Assembly (NCBI GenBank): GCA_039000515.1
Contig: JBCFYV010009882.1
Location: forward strand, 108,417,184 to 108,481,183
From: Timema cristinae
Taxonomy: Eukaryota > Arthropoda > Insecta > Phasmatodea > Timematidae
Length of the DNA: 64,000 nucleotides
Direction of reading: 5' to 3'
The notes beneath the pieces are model-generated. The model had not been told where the DNA came from and did not search any database. It saw only the letters and a program-made list of their open reading frames with translations. Shown in pieces: positions 47,041-58,810 of the stretch (position 1 is the stretch's first letter; the number at the start of each line of letters is the position of its first letter). Made by a program: the position numbers and the translations under genes.

Positions 47041-48088
47041 CCTTTTATTACAATACAAATAATTTGTATATTTTAAAGAGAATAAAAATAAACTTATTGT
47101 GTGACTAGCTTCCGTAGCGATTTAACTCAAATAACAAACAAGAAATAAAAAAGTGTTGGACTCTTATAGATACTGCTACCTGCCTATATATTGGCATAAA
47201 CATCGCCATTATGCTTAAAGTGTTTTAATCTGGAAGATAGATGTATTTTTGTCTACAAAAATTCATAAATGTAACACCCAATTTTTTGTAAAACATAATT
47301 TTTAAACGAGAGTAATAAGAAAATAACATGAGCTAGAATAATGAAAGCCAAGATAAACCAAGAACGATATGATTTGAATATATTAGTCGCTCCTGCTGTT
47401 CTTATTTATATTTTCACTATATATGATAGAATTCTTTCACTTTCTGTTATTTCTAGTAAAAGATATCAAACTATTCAAACCAATCTTACAGTAATTGCAT
47501 ATATTTCTAGAAATAGCTTTATGACAAATCTTATTTTATAGAAACTATATCATTAATAATAAAACTTTAATTTTTATAGAATTGGCTTAGGTGCATATAT
47601 TTTCTTAGCACATTATTATATAATGACTGGACTTAAAAAATCACTTTACAAAGGGCAGCAACAGAAAATTAAAAACATCCAATATATATGCACGTGTGTA
47701 TGTAATTAGGCACCACAAGCAATGAAACGAGCTCTACAGAAATGTATATTTAAATTTCTTAGATACCCTATTATGGAAGCAGGTAATTTGCTTACAAGTA
47801 TATATTCTAATTATTTTGACATATTTTATCAATAAGGTAATGATAATTTAATAATACAATACACGGTATTAGTAAATTAAATATATTTTGTTAATAAACT
47901 AAAATAATTGTGTTTGAAAATTTCATCTAGAAAGTAGTGTTTGTAATTTTAATATGTTTTAAAATATATACTCTTAGTAGATTTTGTAAAAGCTAGTTAT
48001 TTAAATATATGAGGACTAAAAAAAAGCAAGTACATACAATCACATAGATTATTTCTTAGCTGGAATTTGCAACATTCTTACTATAGAT
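47041..48088. other. Ogdh intron, AT-rich, nothing recognised
   Basis: AT-rich sequence without identifiable features. Open frames here have no domain. Confidence 0.4.
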
Positions 48089-48534
48089 GGGACACTCGAA
48101 TCTTCGAATCCACCGAATCCTAACAAGTATTCGAGGATTCAGTGTTTTACTGGATTCGATGGTCGAATCTTTCACCTCGTAAACAAAGCATATTATTTTG
48201 AATTCAAAAATTACTTAGTTAGGCCTACTTGAAAAGCACAACTTAATCCGTAATCTTTATTTTGTCGGACAAAAGATATTAGCATGAATAAAATTATAAA
48301 AAAAAAGGTTAGGTGTGGAAAATTACGTGCCTAATACCCTACCCTCCCACCTCTATGGGAAATTTGGACTCTACTGTTTTGGCAAATGATCACTTCTAAA
48401 ATTTTCACCTCGCGAACACTCTTGTTAATATTGTAATGACCACATTAAAACTCTTCAAAATCTGAAAATCAAAACAATAAATACAAATAAACTCGAAATA
48501 AATAAAACAAATTATGGCACTTTTTAAACATAAA

Positions 48535-48797
48535 ACCCGCCTCGGTGGCGTAGTTGGCTAACACGCTAGTCGTGTTGAGCTCGACCGCCGAGGACGGGGA
48601 TATCGAGGTTCGAATCTCGGTCGGGTGAACTGGGGGTAGTTTTTCCTGAATGGTTTTCCACTCTCCCTCCACGCAAATGCGGGTTCGCTTCCTCTAATTC
48701 AACCTTCCCAATTCCCAATCCAGTAGCATAATTAGTACTTAAAAGCGTAAAACCCGAACGGGTAGTAAGACGCGGTGCTAAATAATAATAAAATAAA
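48535..48797 (+). repeat. SINE family B, full length, with target duplication
   Basis: Flanked by a perfect 12-bp duplication tttaaacataaa (48523-48534 and 48798-48809). The head is cccgcctcggtggcgtagtt (box A) with box B GGTTCGAATCTCGG. The body includes gtgaactgggggtag and caaatgcgggttcgc. The 3' tail gtagtaagacgcggtgct is identical to that of family A, followed by (aat)n. The best family B reference copy in the window. Confidence 0.95.
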
Positions 48798-48809
48798 TTT
48801 AAACATAAA

Positions 48810-50040
48810 TAAGAACACATTACACATGATAACAGTCAGCCGCCATTACATACGATACAAAGTCGGCCGCCTTGACTTATATTATGTACTCGTCAGAGCG
48901 ATTATTAAAATAAAGATACTGTTAATTCTCACTACCCAAATGGTTTTAATTATCTACAACTTTGCAAAGAACGCCAATTTATTGCTTATTCCTTAAGTTA
49001 GACATTTTGTTGGGTTTCATTAAAAAAAATCGTCTACAGTCAGACACCAATAAAACTGTTTATTTGTGGCTACTGGCCTACATATTGTATATCTCTTGTT
49101 TGTTTAAAATCGATTCAGGTAATCTGATCAACTAGTAAGCGCTCTTGATCTTTAAGAATCAAATAACGACTTGCTAATTTATTAATTATTGTTAAATTGA
49201 TTTTAACTAAGGGCTTATTATTTTTTTTAAATATGTTATTGAAGTAATTGTAAAAATATGCAAACATAGTCCTGCCTTATAAAATGGGAATGAACATACT
49301 AGAATCGAAAATATGTTTGTGTTTTAAATAGAATGTATTCTGAGAAATCAATATATCACAAGAATTGAATATATTACTTGTTTTTATGTGAAGATAGATA
49401 ATGGATATATAAGAAAATAATAAAAAAAAACATACTTATCCATTATTGAGTTCACTGGTTACAATGTATGTTTAATTGTTAAGCATGTTGTTTTAGTCTT
49501 TATTAAAAATATCCGTTTGTATATTTATTTTAGCCATCTTATTAAAATAAATTTTAATCCTTCATTGATGATTAAAGTTGATCAAAGGATAACTAGGCCT
49601 AATCTATTTATTTCACATGTTTTTTTTAGAAACTTAACTCCTCTAAGAACACTTTTAAAAATAAATAAAAGACACTCAAATTTTAATTGAGTTGATTTTC
49701 AAACAATAATATGAGTTTAATTTGGCTGTATTTTAACCTGTATTTTGCGAGGGTTGCTTGGGGTTGATTAAAATTGAAAGCTTTATTGAAATAAATCTTA
49801 ATTTACAGTTTAGGCCTAAATTGTGTAATGTAGGTATATTTGTAAATCATTAAAATTTCTAACGACTTGCTAGGTTTCTGATTCGAGATTTGGATTCAAG
49901 AAATAGTGGTTACGACCCATCTCTAATTCTTACTTGTAAAACACTTTCCATCTTTATTAAATTTAAAATTTGAACATAAAATATACATGAAATTTTATGA
50001 GAAATGTTCATTGTGAAAGCATATTTGGTCCATTTTGCAG
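48810..50040. other. Ogdh intron, AT-rich, before the cassette exon
   Basis: AT-rich sequence with no feature besides the acceptor ttttgcag at 50033-50040. Its reverse complement occupies most of 62000-63230. Confidence 0.4.
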
Positions 50041-50163
50041 ACCTGGACCTGCACCAGAGCAAACGAGTTTGTTTAGCAAGTTGTTTGGCAGTCGTAAACC
50101 ACAGTTGAAAGAGCCAGAATCTTTACTACTTCACCCTCCTACACCCACGCTTAGAACCATTAG
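50041..50163 (+). CDS. Ogdh: Probable Ogdh cassette exon (41-residue insert near the C-terminus)
   Basis: 123 bp between a strong acceptor (ttttgcag) and donor (GTGAGG at 50164), phase 2 at both ends, so it can be included or skipped without changing the downstream frame. It completes GA from 44828 to Glu and reads PGPAPEQTSLFSKLFGSRKP, QLKEPESLLLHPPTPTLRTI plus AG. Proline-rich and basic, with no similarity to standard OGDH that I know: animal enzymes go directly from the YVxPR region to the YxGRxxxAxPATG block. The open frame over all 41 codons, splice signals and matched phase support a real exon; expression is unproven. It lies in the 1.13 kb missing from the second copy of the locus. Confidence 0.7.
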
Positions 50164-51126
50164 GTGAGGGTAATCCATTAACAGCCTGTTAATGTGTCCT
50201 AAGATAATGTATATCTTTTTCATAACATATTTTAATCATACAAAATCTTTTGCTCTGGTGAAGTAAGGAAATAAAAATCATTGCGAGTATAAACGATGGA
50301 AACACATCTTATATTTGTGGAAGTTCATTTGATCTTTAAAATCTAGTTCAACATCTACACAAATATCACATACAACTTTATCAGATCCTGGACCTTTGTA
50401 AGCTGTCTGTAGAAGTGAAAGCTTTAATAGAGCATGTATATAGTTATATTGAAATTGTCTTCGACAATAATTCCAATACTGGTAGACCTCCACACAGGAG
50501 AGCTGGTCTCCTCATAATTTACAACTATTTCTCATCTATAAAGATAATTTGAATAATTGATATTAATAATATTTAATGTATATAAGTATATTCACGCTAT
50601 GTAATAATTAGATATTAGATCATTATTTTTAACAATAAATTTTAGCAACACAAAATAAAAAATTTACATTTAAACATTTCTTTGAATGTTTTTAAACTAC
50701 TAAGAAGTTTGGGGGGGATGTAGAAGACAGAAAGAAACATTCATTTTTAAAAAAGTAGAAATTATTGTTGGTGTTGAAATAGTTTTCTTTAATACAAAAT
50801 ATTTCAAAAATCATTTTACAATAATTGTGTAGGTCCTATTTTTTGTTGAACACCCTCTCTGTCACTCCTTTCTATAATCTCATCAATTGTCTCAATCCTC
50901 TGTTTGGCTGGATGGACTGGCTAGTACTTGATAATGAATGCTGAATGTCGTAATCTAGTTTACCGGCAAAATCACAAAGTCATAGTTCTTATGGCTGGAC
51001 TATAATGCTTCTCGCTCTTTGGTTTTAGTGTCCTCACGCATTTATTATGCTCTGTGCAATGATAGCTTATCTCACGTGCTCCATTAGAAACACCTAGTCT
51101 TGTCTAGCCAGTTTGTAGTCAATTTG
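50164..51126. other. Ogdh intron, nothing recognised
   Basis: Sequence between the cassette exon and the LINE. A run of G lies near 50711-50716. It belongs to the segment missing in arm 2. No feature identified. Confidence 0.4.
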
Positions 51127-54100
51127 TCATCATTATCATCAACAGTTTCTATGCTGCGGCCGGGTCATTTTAGTAAAATGCCTCCGGCCATCTTCCTCTA
51201 TCCTTCTACCATTCTTCTTCCTTAAATTGCTTCCATTCATCTCCTTTCACTTGCACACTTTCTGTTATCTGTTCTTCCTATCTCTTTATTTGCCTCCCTT
51301 GCGGTCTTTTTACTACATACTTTATTTCCATCATTTTCTTTGCCATCCCAATTAACTTCATTCCCAATCATGTTTCTCCTCATAACCATTAACATGTTCC
51401 TTACAAACTCTCATTGCCTTCACTTTTATAGTCTCTCTTACATTATTTGCCCATGTATCTGCTTCATGTGAGGCAATGCATACAAACTATGTCATGTACA
51501 ACACTTCCTTACACTTAGAGGACACTTCACTTTTCCATAACAGGTCTCTTACACACCTATAGAACTCTCCCTGCTCTCCTCTTCTCATTATATTATCTCT
51601 GCTTCCGAATTTCGCTTCATTCACACTTCAAGGATATTTTACGTTCTGTACTTTTCTTAGCTCTACTGCATCCAACATTTTATCATACTAGGCTTTATCT
51701 CTTCCTTGTCATTACCATCACTTCACACTTTGTCATGCTAAATTTCATTCCTCATTATTTCACTTTCTCATTCCATTCCTGTACTTACTTTTTTTTCTCC
51801 CCCATATCATCAAGTCCTCAGCAAACATGGTTTTCATGCTTTCCTCCACGAGATTTTCTGCCTCTTTATTCGTGATCTTTTCCATTAGCACTAAAAATAG
51901 TAGTGCAAGGGCAGTCCCCAGCTTCACTCCATTATTATTTTTTACTTAGAACCACTCTGTCCTCCCTCTCTCCGTCGTAACACAACTCCTCTTTCCACTT
52001 CGGCCTCCTCCATCTCTTTCCTATTTTTATTTCCATCCATGCTAGCTTATGCCTTCTCCATATCCGTAAATAACATTACTAAGTCTTTTCCAAATTCATG
52101 CCGTATTTCCATCAGCTGCTGTATGGCAAAGATCAAGTCTTTTGTAAACCTCTTTTTTCTACATCCGCGCTGTCCCTTTCTCCACCTTCTTTTAATTTTA
52201 TTTCTTATTCTCTTTTACAGTATCTTCTCATATATTTTTGTACAGTGGCACATCAGCGTTAACCCCCTATGATTTGTACACTTCTTCCTCTATATTTTCT
52301 TACAATAAGTATTATAATTCCCCTTTTCCTGTCTATTGGTACCTTGTTCTCCTTTGAAATCAATCCCACTAGCCTGTATAAGCTTTGTATACCTGCCTCA
52401 CCTGCAACCTATATTATTTCCACAGTCAATTCGTCTACATCCGGGGTTTTTCTTTGTTTTATTCTCTTTGATGCATCCTCCCCCTCTTCCCATTGGGATT
52501 TCTTTCCTCTTCTTGCTATTTATTCCTGCTACTATGTTACACTCTCATCCCTCTCATCTTTTCAATGTTCTTCCTTCTTCATCCATCACTCTCTCTTCTA
52601 ATCTTTTCTTTACCCTCCCATTTCTTACCTGGTTATATAACAACTTACTCCCTTCCACGTCCTGTTCCAACGTTTCTGTCCATTTTTGCATCCATTCCTT
52701 CGTTTCTCATACCACTTGCTTAGCACTTTTCTTCTTGTCTTTATTTTCTTTTTCTTCATTCCTATTCTTAAAACTCCTTCAGAATGCTTTATTCTTCTCC
52801 TCCACTGCTTCCTCCACCCTGTCGTTTCAACAAGGTGTTTCCTTCCACTTCTTTATCACTTTTTCTCCCACATACCTCCCCTGCAGCTCCCACCAAACTA
52901 TTCTTAAACCTTTCCCATTCCATCTCTACACTTTGCACCTTATCTATGGGCATTAAGCTCCTTGCCTTTCTTAGTTTTAAACATCTTTCCTCTTCATTTT
53001 TTAGCCTCCACACCCTTATTCTTCTTTCTTTTCATACTACCTGTCTCCTCCATTCCTATCCCTTTTTTGTCTGCCACCAACAAGCTGTGGTCACTATCTA
53101 TGGCCACACTTGGTATTACTTTGTTGTTTACAGTCTGCCTTTTCTTTCATAAAAAAAAGTAGTCTATCACCGACCTTTGCTCCCCATCCCAACAGTATCT
53201 AGTATTCATATGGCTTTCTCTTTCCTTTTTATACCAGTTGTTTGCCACTTTGATGTTATTTCTTATACATGACTCTAACAGCCTTCTACCCTCCTCGTGT
53301 CTCTCTTCCTGGGTTTCTTTCTCTAACATCTCATCAAACCCTCCTCACTTCCTACTTTTGCGTTGAGATTCCTCATTACTACACGCCACTCGTTTCCCAT
53401 TTGCCTTTCTAAATCATCCCCAAACCTGTTTTTTTCTTTTGCCGGGCACTCCACTTCTGTAGCGCACTTTTGTATCATCTCCACCTTTTTCCCTCTATCA
53501 GTTGTTGCCATCTTTGTTATCCTGACATTTGTCCCTTCTCTCACAGCAAAGCCTAATCCGTTTCTCCTCCCTTCATCGTTTCCCATCCAATGCACAATGC
53601 ACAATTCCCTCATGCGCTCCCTCTCCACTTGGTATTGCTCAGGCCCATTACTTCCACTTTTTTATCCCTTTTATCCATCATGTCCACAATCACCTCCACT
53701 CTTCCATTTAGTGTACCAGTGTTCAGATTCCTTATTTGTAGCTTAAAGTTGTCATGAATTTTTCCAATCCAGCATTTTATTTTCTCGGGTATTTGGGTTT
53801 GTTTTGGCCACCTGCTTACTAAGCCTGTTGTGGCCTACACCTGAGTAGCTGGACTGCCGCTTATAGGTCCTCAAGTTGATCTTTTTGTGGTAACCTTCCC
53901 TAACTGAGGCTACGGGTTCTGATGATGACTTAGCTCATCATCACCAACCCTCACACTCCCAACCCACCAAGCTGGGAGCCAACTGTCCAGATCCTGTCCC
54001 AAGCTTGTTTGTTTTGGTCCTGACCAGTCTCGCGTCTGCAGCTGACCTGGTTTCCGCTGAGATTCAACTCAACCTCCCCAGGCTACTCAGATCCCAAGGT

Positions 54101-54314
54101 ACACAACTTTGTGGTGAGATCAGGATTGAGTAGGAGAGGCTAAGCGAGACCCACTAGGTATGCATCATGTATTCCTCATCACTGCCCCATTAATATCGTA
54201 GTTGTAATTGTAGGTCAATAAGCTTCCATATCACTGGCATGTTAGTAATCATGCTTCTGATCACCATTTTGTTTTGAGTCTGGTTCTAGGCTAATTGTCT
54301 CGCTTCTGATGCCA
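51127..54314 (-). pseudogene. Endonuclease/RT non-LTR retrotransposon, long degenerate copy
   Basis: Minus strand. Its 3' end is at 51127 (tail with gatgataatgatga) and the 5' untranslated part reaches about 54314. The endonuclease domain (53750-53150) shows RELCIVHWMGNDEGRRNGLG, FAVREGTNVRI, VVMRNLNAKVGSEEG and WDGEQRSVIDYF, in pieces separated by frameshifts. The GDxN-type catalytic block is altered to RNLN. The RT domain is spread over 52700-51700 with recognisable RGLTLM, a GQRGCRKRGL-like block and FAEDL in place of FADDL. This is the LINE type whose endonuclease is often mis-annotated as craniofacial development protein 2. Repeated in opposite orientation at 58811-61998. Confidence 0.8.
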
Positions 54315-54335
54315 ATATATATATAGCCCCGCCCC
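54315..54335 (-). promoter_or_regulatory. GC box followed by TATA-like sequence upstream of the LINE
   Basis: The minus strand reads GGGGCGGGGC then TATATATATAT, placed directly before the LINE's 5' untranslated region. It resembles an Sp1-type site plus a TATA box. Function is inferred from motif and position only; arm 2 has the same element at 58791-58810. Confidence 0.35.
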
Positions 54336-55426
54336 TTGTTCACTAAGTTGATGTTAGGAGGCCTTTAGGTAAGGGGTTAGGATGTCAACACAGGGGTTTT
54401 GGTTATAGAACTGATTTGACTGTTAGATATCTCGTTTATTGTCAGTATCAATTCAAGTTACAGTGGATGATCAAGTTTGATTGAAGGTTAAGGTTGCTAT
54501 GGTCGTCGATATTCATATAGTGAATAAGTCTGACTAACCCTGACCTTTTGCACGCTCATTACCAAAGAGTCCTTGGTACAGTTCTGCGCACACCTCCGCT
54601 AGCTGAACTCATCAGTCATGAGAGCAATTCCCGCAACACACCTCACATCACTGTCCAAGAGCAGCTGTCTAGAGCTACTATATTCTCATCCTGTCACCAT
54701 TTCAGTCTTTACCTCCCCCCACTTCAGTTCATAACCAATCGAAATGAAACTATGTAACTTCCTACAGAGCTAAAACTGCTGAGTGGTAGTTCTCACTAAG
54801 GGCTAGCTGCACTAAGCAATAAGCGTTGTATATGTTTATCTCTGCCTTTTGAGCGTTTAAATACTCAGGTTAGTCAACTTACACCACTCTCAGGCTTAGA
54901 AAGACAAGTTGAAATGAGTTAACACTCATTTGAAGGCATTACAATTTTTGGTTATTGAAGAAAAAATCGTTTCAGAACATACTCTCTTTTTGAATATGTT
55001 ATTAGTATCTATTTACATGTAAATTCCGGCAAACACATCCCTTGCCTGAATTATATTTGGGAGTATATCAAACACATCATTACATAGACATTTAATTTAT
55101 TTAATAATTCATTTGGTTTCTTATACAAAATATTTTCAAGATTTTAACTTTTTTCTACTAGAATTTGATATCAATTTAAATCCAACATAATGACTACCAA
55201 ACACTATATTTCGTATTAATATTTATTTTCAGATCAAATATCCTCAAACATAAATAAAATGTATTTGAAACTCTCACAGACTAGATTTAAAATATATACT
55301 TATGGTTAACACCTAGAAATATTATATTTAGAAACTTTCTCTCTGTCATATTCAACAATGCATGTTTAAAAAAAGTTAAATCTGAAATTGTTTAAAAATG
55401 TACCCTTTCAGGGATTACTGCTCTCC
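54336..55426. other. GC-richer unassigned segment, then AT-rich intron to the gap
   Basis: The segment 54336-54850 is noticeably less AT-rich than the introns and has no recognisable protein; the short frame at 54548-54757 appears again at 58368-58577 on the other strand because of the inverted duplication. It may be the 5' region of the LINE or another repeat. Confidence 0.4.
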
Positions 55427-55526
55427 NNNNNNNNNNNNNNNNNNNNNNNNNNNNNNNNNNNNNNNNNNNNNNNNNNNNNNNNNNNNNNNNNNNNNNNNNN
55501 NNNNNNNNNNNNNNNNNNNNNNNNNN
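55427..55526. other. Scaffold gap of 100 N
   Basis: Second placeholder gap of exactly 100 N. It separates arm 1 from contig 3, which is inverted relative to the gene. Confidence 0.97.
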
Positions 55527-55539
55527 TGAATTTTGATTA

Positions 55540-55695
55540 GTGTACACTTTTGTGGGGAAAGGGATTGGAAAACCATTTAGGGAAAAAAAATCCTCAATGC
55601 ACCTGATTGAGATCTAACCTTGATCTCTCCGCCTTTGGCAGTCTACTCAAACATGAGAGTAGCGTTATGACCATGCGGCTACCAAAGCGGGTGTT
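55540..55695 (-). repeat. SINE family B, partial
   Basis: Minus orientation: ggattggaaaaccatttagg, ctgattgagatctaacc, then the head complement ending gctaccaaagcgggtg. The 3' half is cut off near the scaffold gap. Confidence 0.7.
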
Positions 55696-56991
55696 TCATT
55701 AATTGCATTTTAGTTTGAATTAATATAAATTATTATATGACCATTTTATATAAAGCAAAATAATTTGTATCTGACTGAATGGCTAATTTGGTTATCAGCT
55801 CAGCTCTTAAATTTAACAAATAAATAAAAAAACTAAACCTATACAATAATAAAAAAGAAGAGTTATGAGAATTTACCGTCCAAATATTCCAAACATTTTG
55901 AAGCTGTTAAGCAAAACAGTTTACGTTTAAGAATCAGTTAATATATATTTTATATATTCTACTAATTCAATTGGATGTGATTTAAGATATGAGATACATT
56001 CAGTGTCTTGTTTAGCTGCATTAACACATCAAATTCAAATTGTTTATTTACTATACTGCATATATACTATACTTGTAAACTGTTACAATTCCATAGCTGA
56101 TTATTACTCTAATCAACTATTTAACTGTCTATTTGATTCAATCAAGTTAAAGCAGCAGCATCCAAACTAAGGCATACTTCTAGCACAACAACACACTTTG
56201 TACATTATATTCTTTTGGCATGGATTTCAAGCTAATTAAATATCTAATGACATTTTTGTTTTAATTATGGCCAGTCTAATACTTCTGTATCCGAAGAGAG
56301 TTGTCTTGGAAGCTATATAAGGAGAAGACAAATAATATATTCTAATTAAATTATTTTTAAAAAGATATAAAAGTGATAGATAAGATAAACTACTTTTCTG
56401 GTGGCTAAGTATTACATTCAAGACTAAAGTCATAATTCAAATTACTTAAAAGTTTATCACACAAATTAAGGGGAATTAATGCCATTTGAATGTTGCATAT
56501 GGTATATTATATCTAGTATTTATTAAAAAACTAGCTGAAAAGGCAAAAACTATCTATCAAGATGTGTGTGTATTTTGTGAGTAGTTAACAAAATAGTTCC
56601 AATAAATCGGTATTAGTGAAAGACAAAACAAGTTGACACTTTTTAAACAATTAATATACCTTTGAAAAATTAGATAAATAGTTTATAGTTGACTTTTAGT
56701 TTGAATAGTGTATTTAAAAAATGTCTTGTTTTTGTGACAATATGTTTAAGCGCACAGATGTTTTCAATTAACTGAGTATTTCTGAATTTATACATATTTA
56801 CACTCAAAAGATTGTAGGAGATTCATTCAAGCAGATCAACATTAATTTCACAGCCAGTGTTTCAATTGATTCTACCATTTTGGAACATTAATTTAAGTTA
56901 TATACATTGAGAAACATAAGTACTCTACACTAAGATTTTTGGTTTATAAATAATATATCCTCACGTTGAAGGTTGCAGAGATAATACTAAA
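55696..56991. other. Probable Ogdh 3' untranslated and downstream sequence (inverted contig)
   Basis: On the minus strand this follows the Ogdh stop codon. It is AT-rich with possible AATAAA signals on the minus strand, for example near 56518-56523 and 56041-56046. The polyadenylation site cannot be chosen from sequence alone. No other gene is seen. Confidence 0.45.
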
Positions 56992-57092
56992 TTATAATGA
57001 CATTGCATCATCTAGTAGTGCAGCCAATTCTCGTAAATGTTGCATTTTGCTACCTGTAGCCGGGGAGTGCAGCTGTTGGTCGTCCAACATAA
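56992..57092 (-). CDS. Ogdh: 2-oxoglutarate dehydrogenase E1, terminal exon (on inverted contig)
   Basis: On the minus strand, acceptor gttgcag (57099-57093) is followed by YVGRPTAA, then after a one-base shift SPATGSKMQHLRELAALLDD and AMSL with stop TAA at 56994-56992. YxGRPxxAxPATGxKxxHxxE is the C-terminus of animal OGDH. The phase-2 start fits the exons ending at 44828 and 50163. The extra base falls in the C-rich stretch at about 57063-57070 and is probably a consensus error in a poor-quality contig. The opposite strand relative to all other exons shows that this contig is placed backwards. Confidence 0.93.
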
Positions 57093-57321
57093 CTGCAACA
57101 CATGATCATTTAGCATTTACATCATTAGAGAAATGTAGCTTAGTAATTCATATGTGTAGCTTCTGATATGAATTTATATAGTTGTACGAAATGTGCCTGA
57201 ACAAATGAGCCTTAGGGTGCAGTATATAGCTCTACAGTAATTTAGGACCTATAAATTGAAATGTATATAATATGGGTTTGTCATAACTGTGGGTTGTTAC
57301 TGGTTCACAGATTATTTATTT

Positions 57322-57570
57322 AGAACGCGTCTTACTACCTGTTCGGGTTATATGCTTGTGTACTAATTACGCTAATGGTTTTAGAGATTTGGAAGGTTAT
57401 ATTAATAGGAATGTACCAGCATTTAAGTGGAGGGAAAGTGAAAGACCATTTTGGAAAACCCACTCTCAGTACACCTGACCGAGATTAGAAACTTCAATCT
57501 CCCTGCCATAGTCAGTCTAACCTACTCCAGGAGTAGTATGTTAGACCACATAGACTTCGAAGAGGGTTTC
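57322..57570 (-). repeat. SINE family B
   Basis: Minus orientation: gaacgcgtcttactacctgt, ctaattacgctaatggtttt, catttaagtggagggaaag, gtacacctgaccgagatt, and the head near cgaagagggt. Moderately diverged. With respect to Ogdh it lies upstream of the terminal exon once the contig is flipped. Confidence 0.85.
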
Positions 57571-58810
57571 ACAGTATAGTTTCATAACAAAAGCTATGGA
57601 TGATTTTATCAATGCACCTCAATAACCACCGTAAAATATTGTGAAATTAAGGAGGAAAATGTCTGTCCTTGACTTTGACAGGCCCACAAATAGCTTTGTT
57701 AGGAGAGCAGTAATCCCTGAAAGGGTACATTTTTAAACAATTTCAGATTTAACTTTTTTTAAACATGCATTGTTGAATATGACAGAGAAAGTTTCTAAAT
57801 ATAATATTTCTAGGTGTTAACCATAAGTATATATTTTAAATCTAGTCTGTGAGAGTTTCAAATACATTTATTTATGTTTGAGGATATTTGATCTGAAAAT
57901 AAATATTAATACGAAATATAGTGTTGGTAGTCATTATGTTGGATTTAAATTGATATCAAATTCTAGTAGAAAAAAGTTAAAATCTTGAAAATATTTTGTA
58001 TAAGAAAACAAATGAATTATTAAATAAATTAAATGTCTATGTAATGATGTGTTTGATATACTCCCAAAATATAATTCAGGCAAGGGATGTGTTTGCCGAA
58101 TTTACATGTAAATAGATACTAATAACATATTCAAAAAGAGAGTATGTTCTGAAACGATTTTTTCTTCAATAACCAAAAATTGTAATGCCTTCAAATGAGT
58201 GTTAACTCATTTCAACTTGTCTTTCTAAGCCTGAGAGTGGTGTAAGTTGACTAACCTGAGTATTAAACGCTCAAAAGGCAGAGATAAAACATATACAACG
58301 CTTATTGCTTAGTGCAGCTAGCCCTTAGTGAGAACTACCACTCAGCAGTTTTTAGCTCTGTAGGAAGTTACATAGTTTCATTTCGATTGGTTATGAACTG
58401 AAGTGGGGGGAGGTAAAGACTGAAATGGTGACAGGATGAGAATATAGTAGCTCTAGACAGCTGCTCTTGGACAGTGATGTGAGGTGTGTTGCGGGAATTG
58501 CTCTCATGACTGATGAGTTCAGCTAGCGGAGGTGTGCGCAGAACTGTACCAAGGACTCTTTGGTAATGAGCGTGCAAAAGGTCAGGGTTAGTCAGACTTA
58601 TTCACTATATGAATATCGACGACCATAGCAACCTTAACCTTCAATCAAACTTGATCATCCACTGTAACTTGATTGATACTGACAATAAACGAGATATCTA
58701 AACAGTCAAATCAGTTCTATAACCAAAACCCCTGTGTTGACATCCTAACCCCTTACCTAAAGGCCTCCTAACATCAACTTAGTGAACAAGGGGCGGGGCT
58801 ATATATATAT

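Larger units (their letters stand above)
48089..55426 (+). repeat. Inverted duplication, arm 1 (end of contig 2)
   Basis: Its reverse complement is found at 57702-64000, except that 49997-51127 is absent there. Arm 1 ends exactly at the second 100-N gap. It contains a family B SINE, the Ogdh cassette exon and a LINE. The arrangement fits an unmerged overlap with a contig placed in the wrong orientation. Confidence 0.88.

Noticed and set aside
48535..48630. Possible tRNA gene in the family B repeat
   Set aside because: Head of a family B SINE flanked by a 12-bp target duplication.
52039..53746. Plus-strand open frames rich in Leu, Ser, Phe and Pro (up to 206 codons)
   Set aside because: They are antisense shadows of the purine-rich minus-strand LINE coding region.
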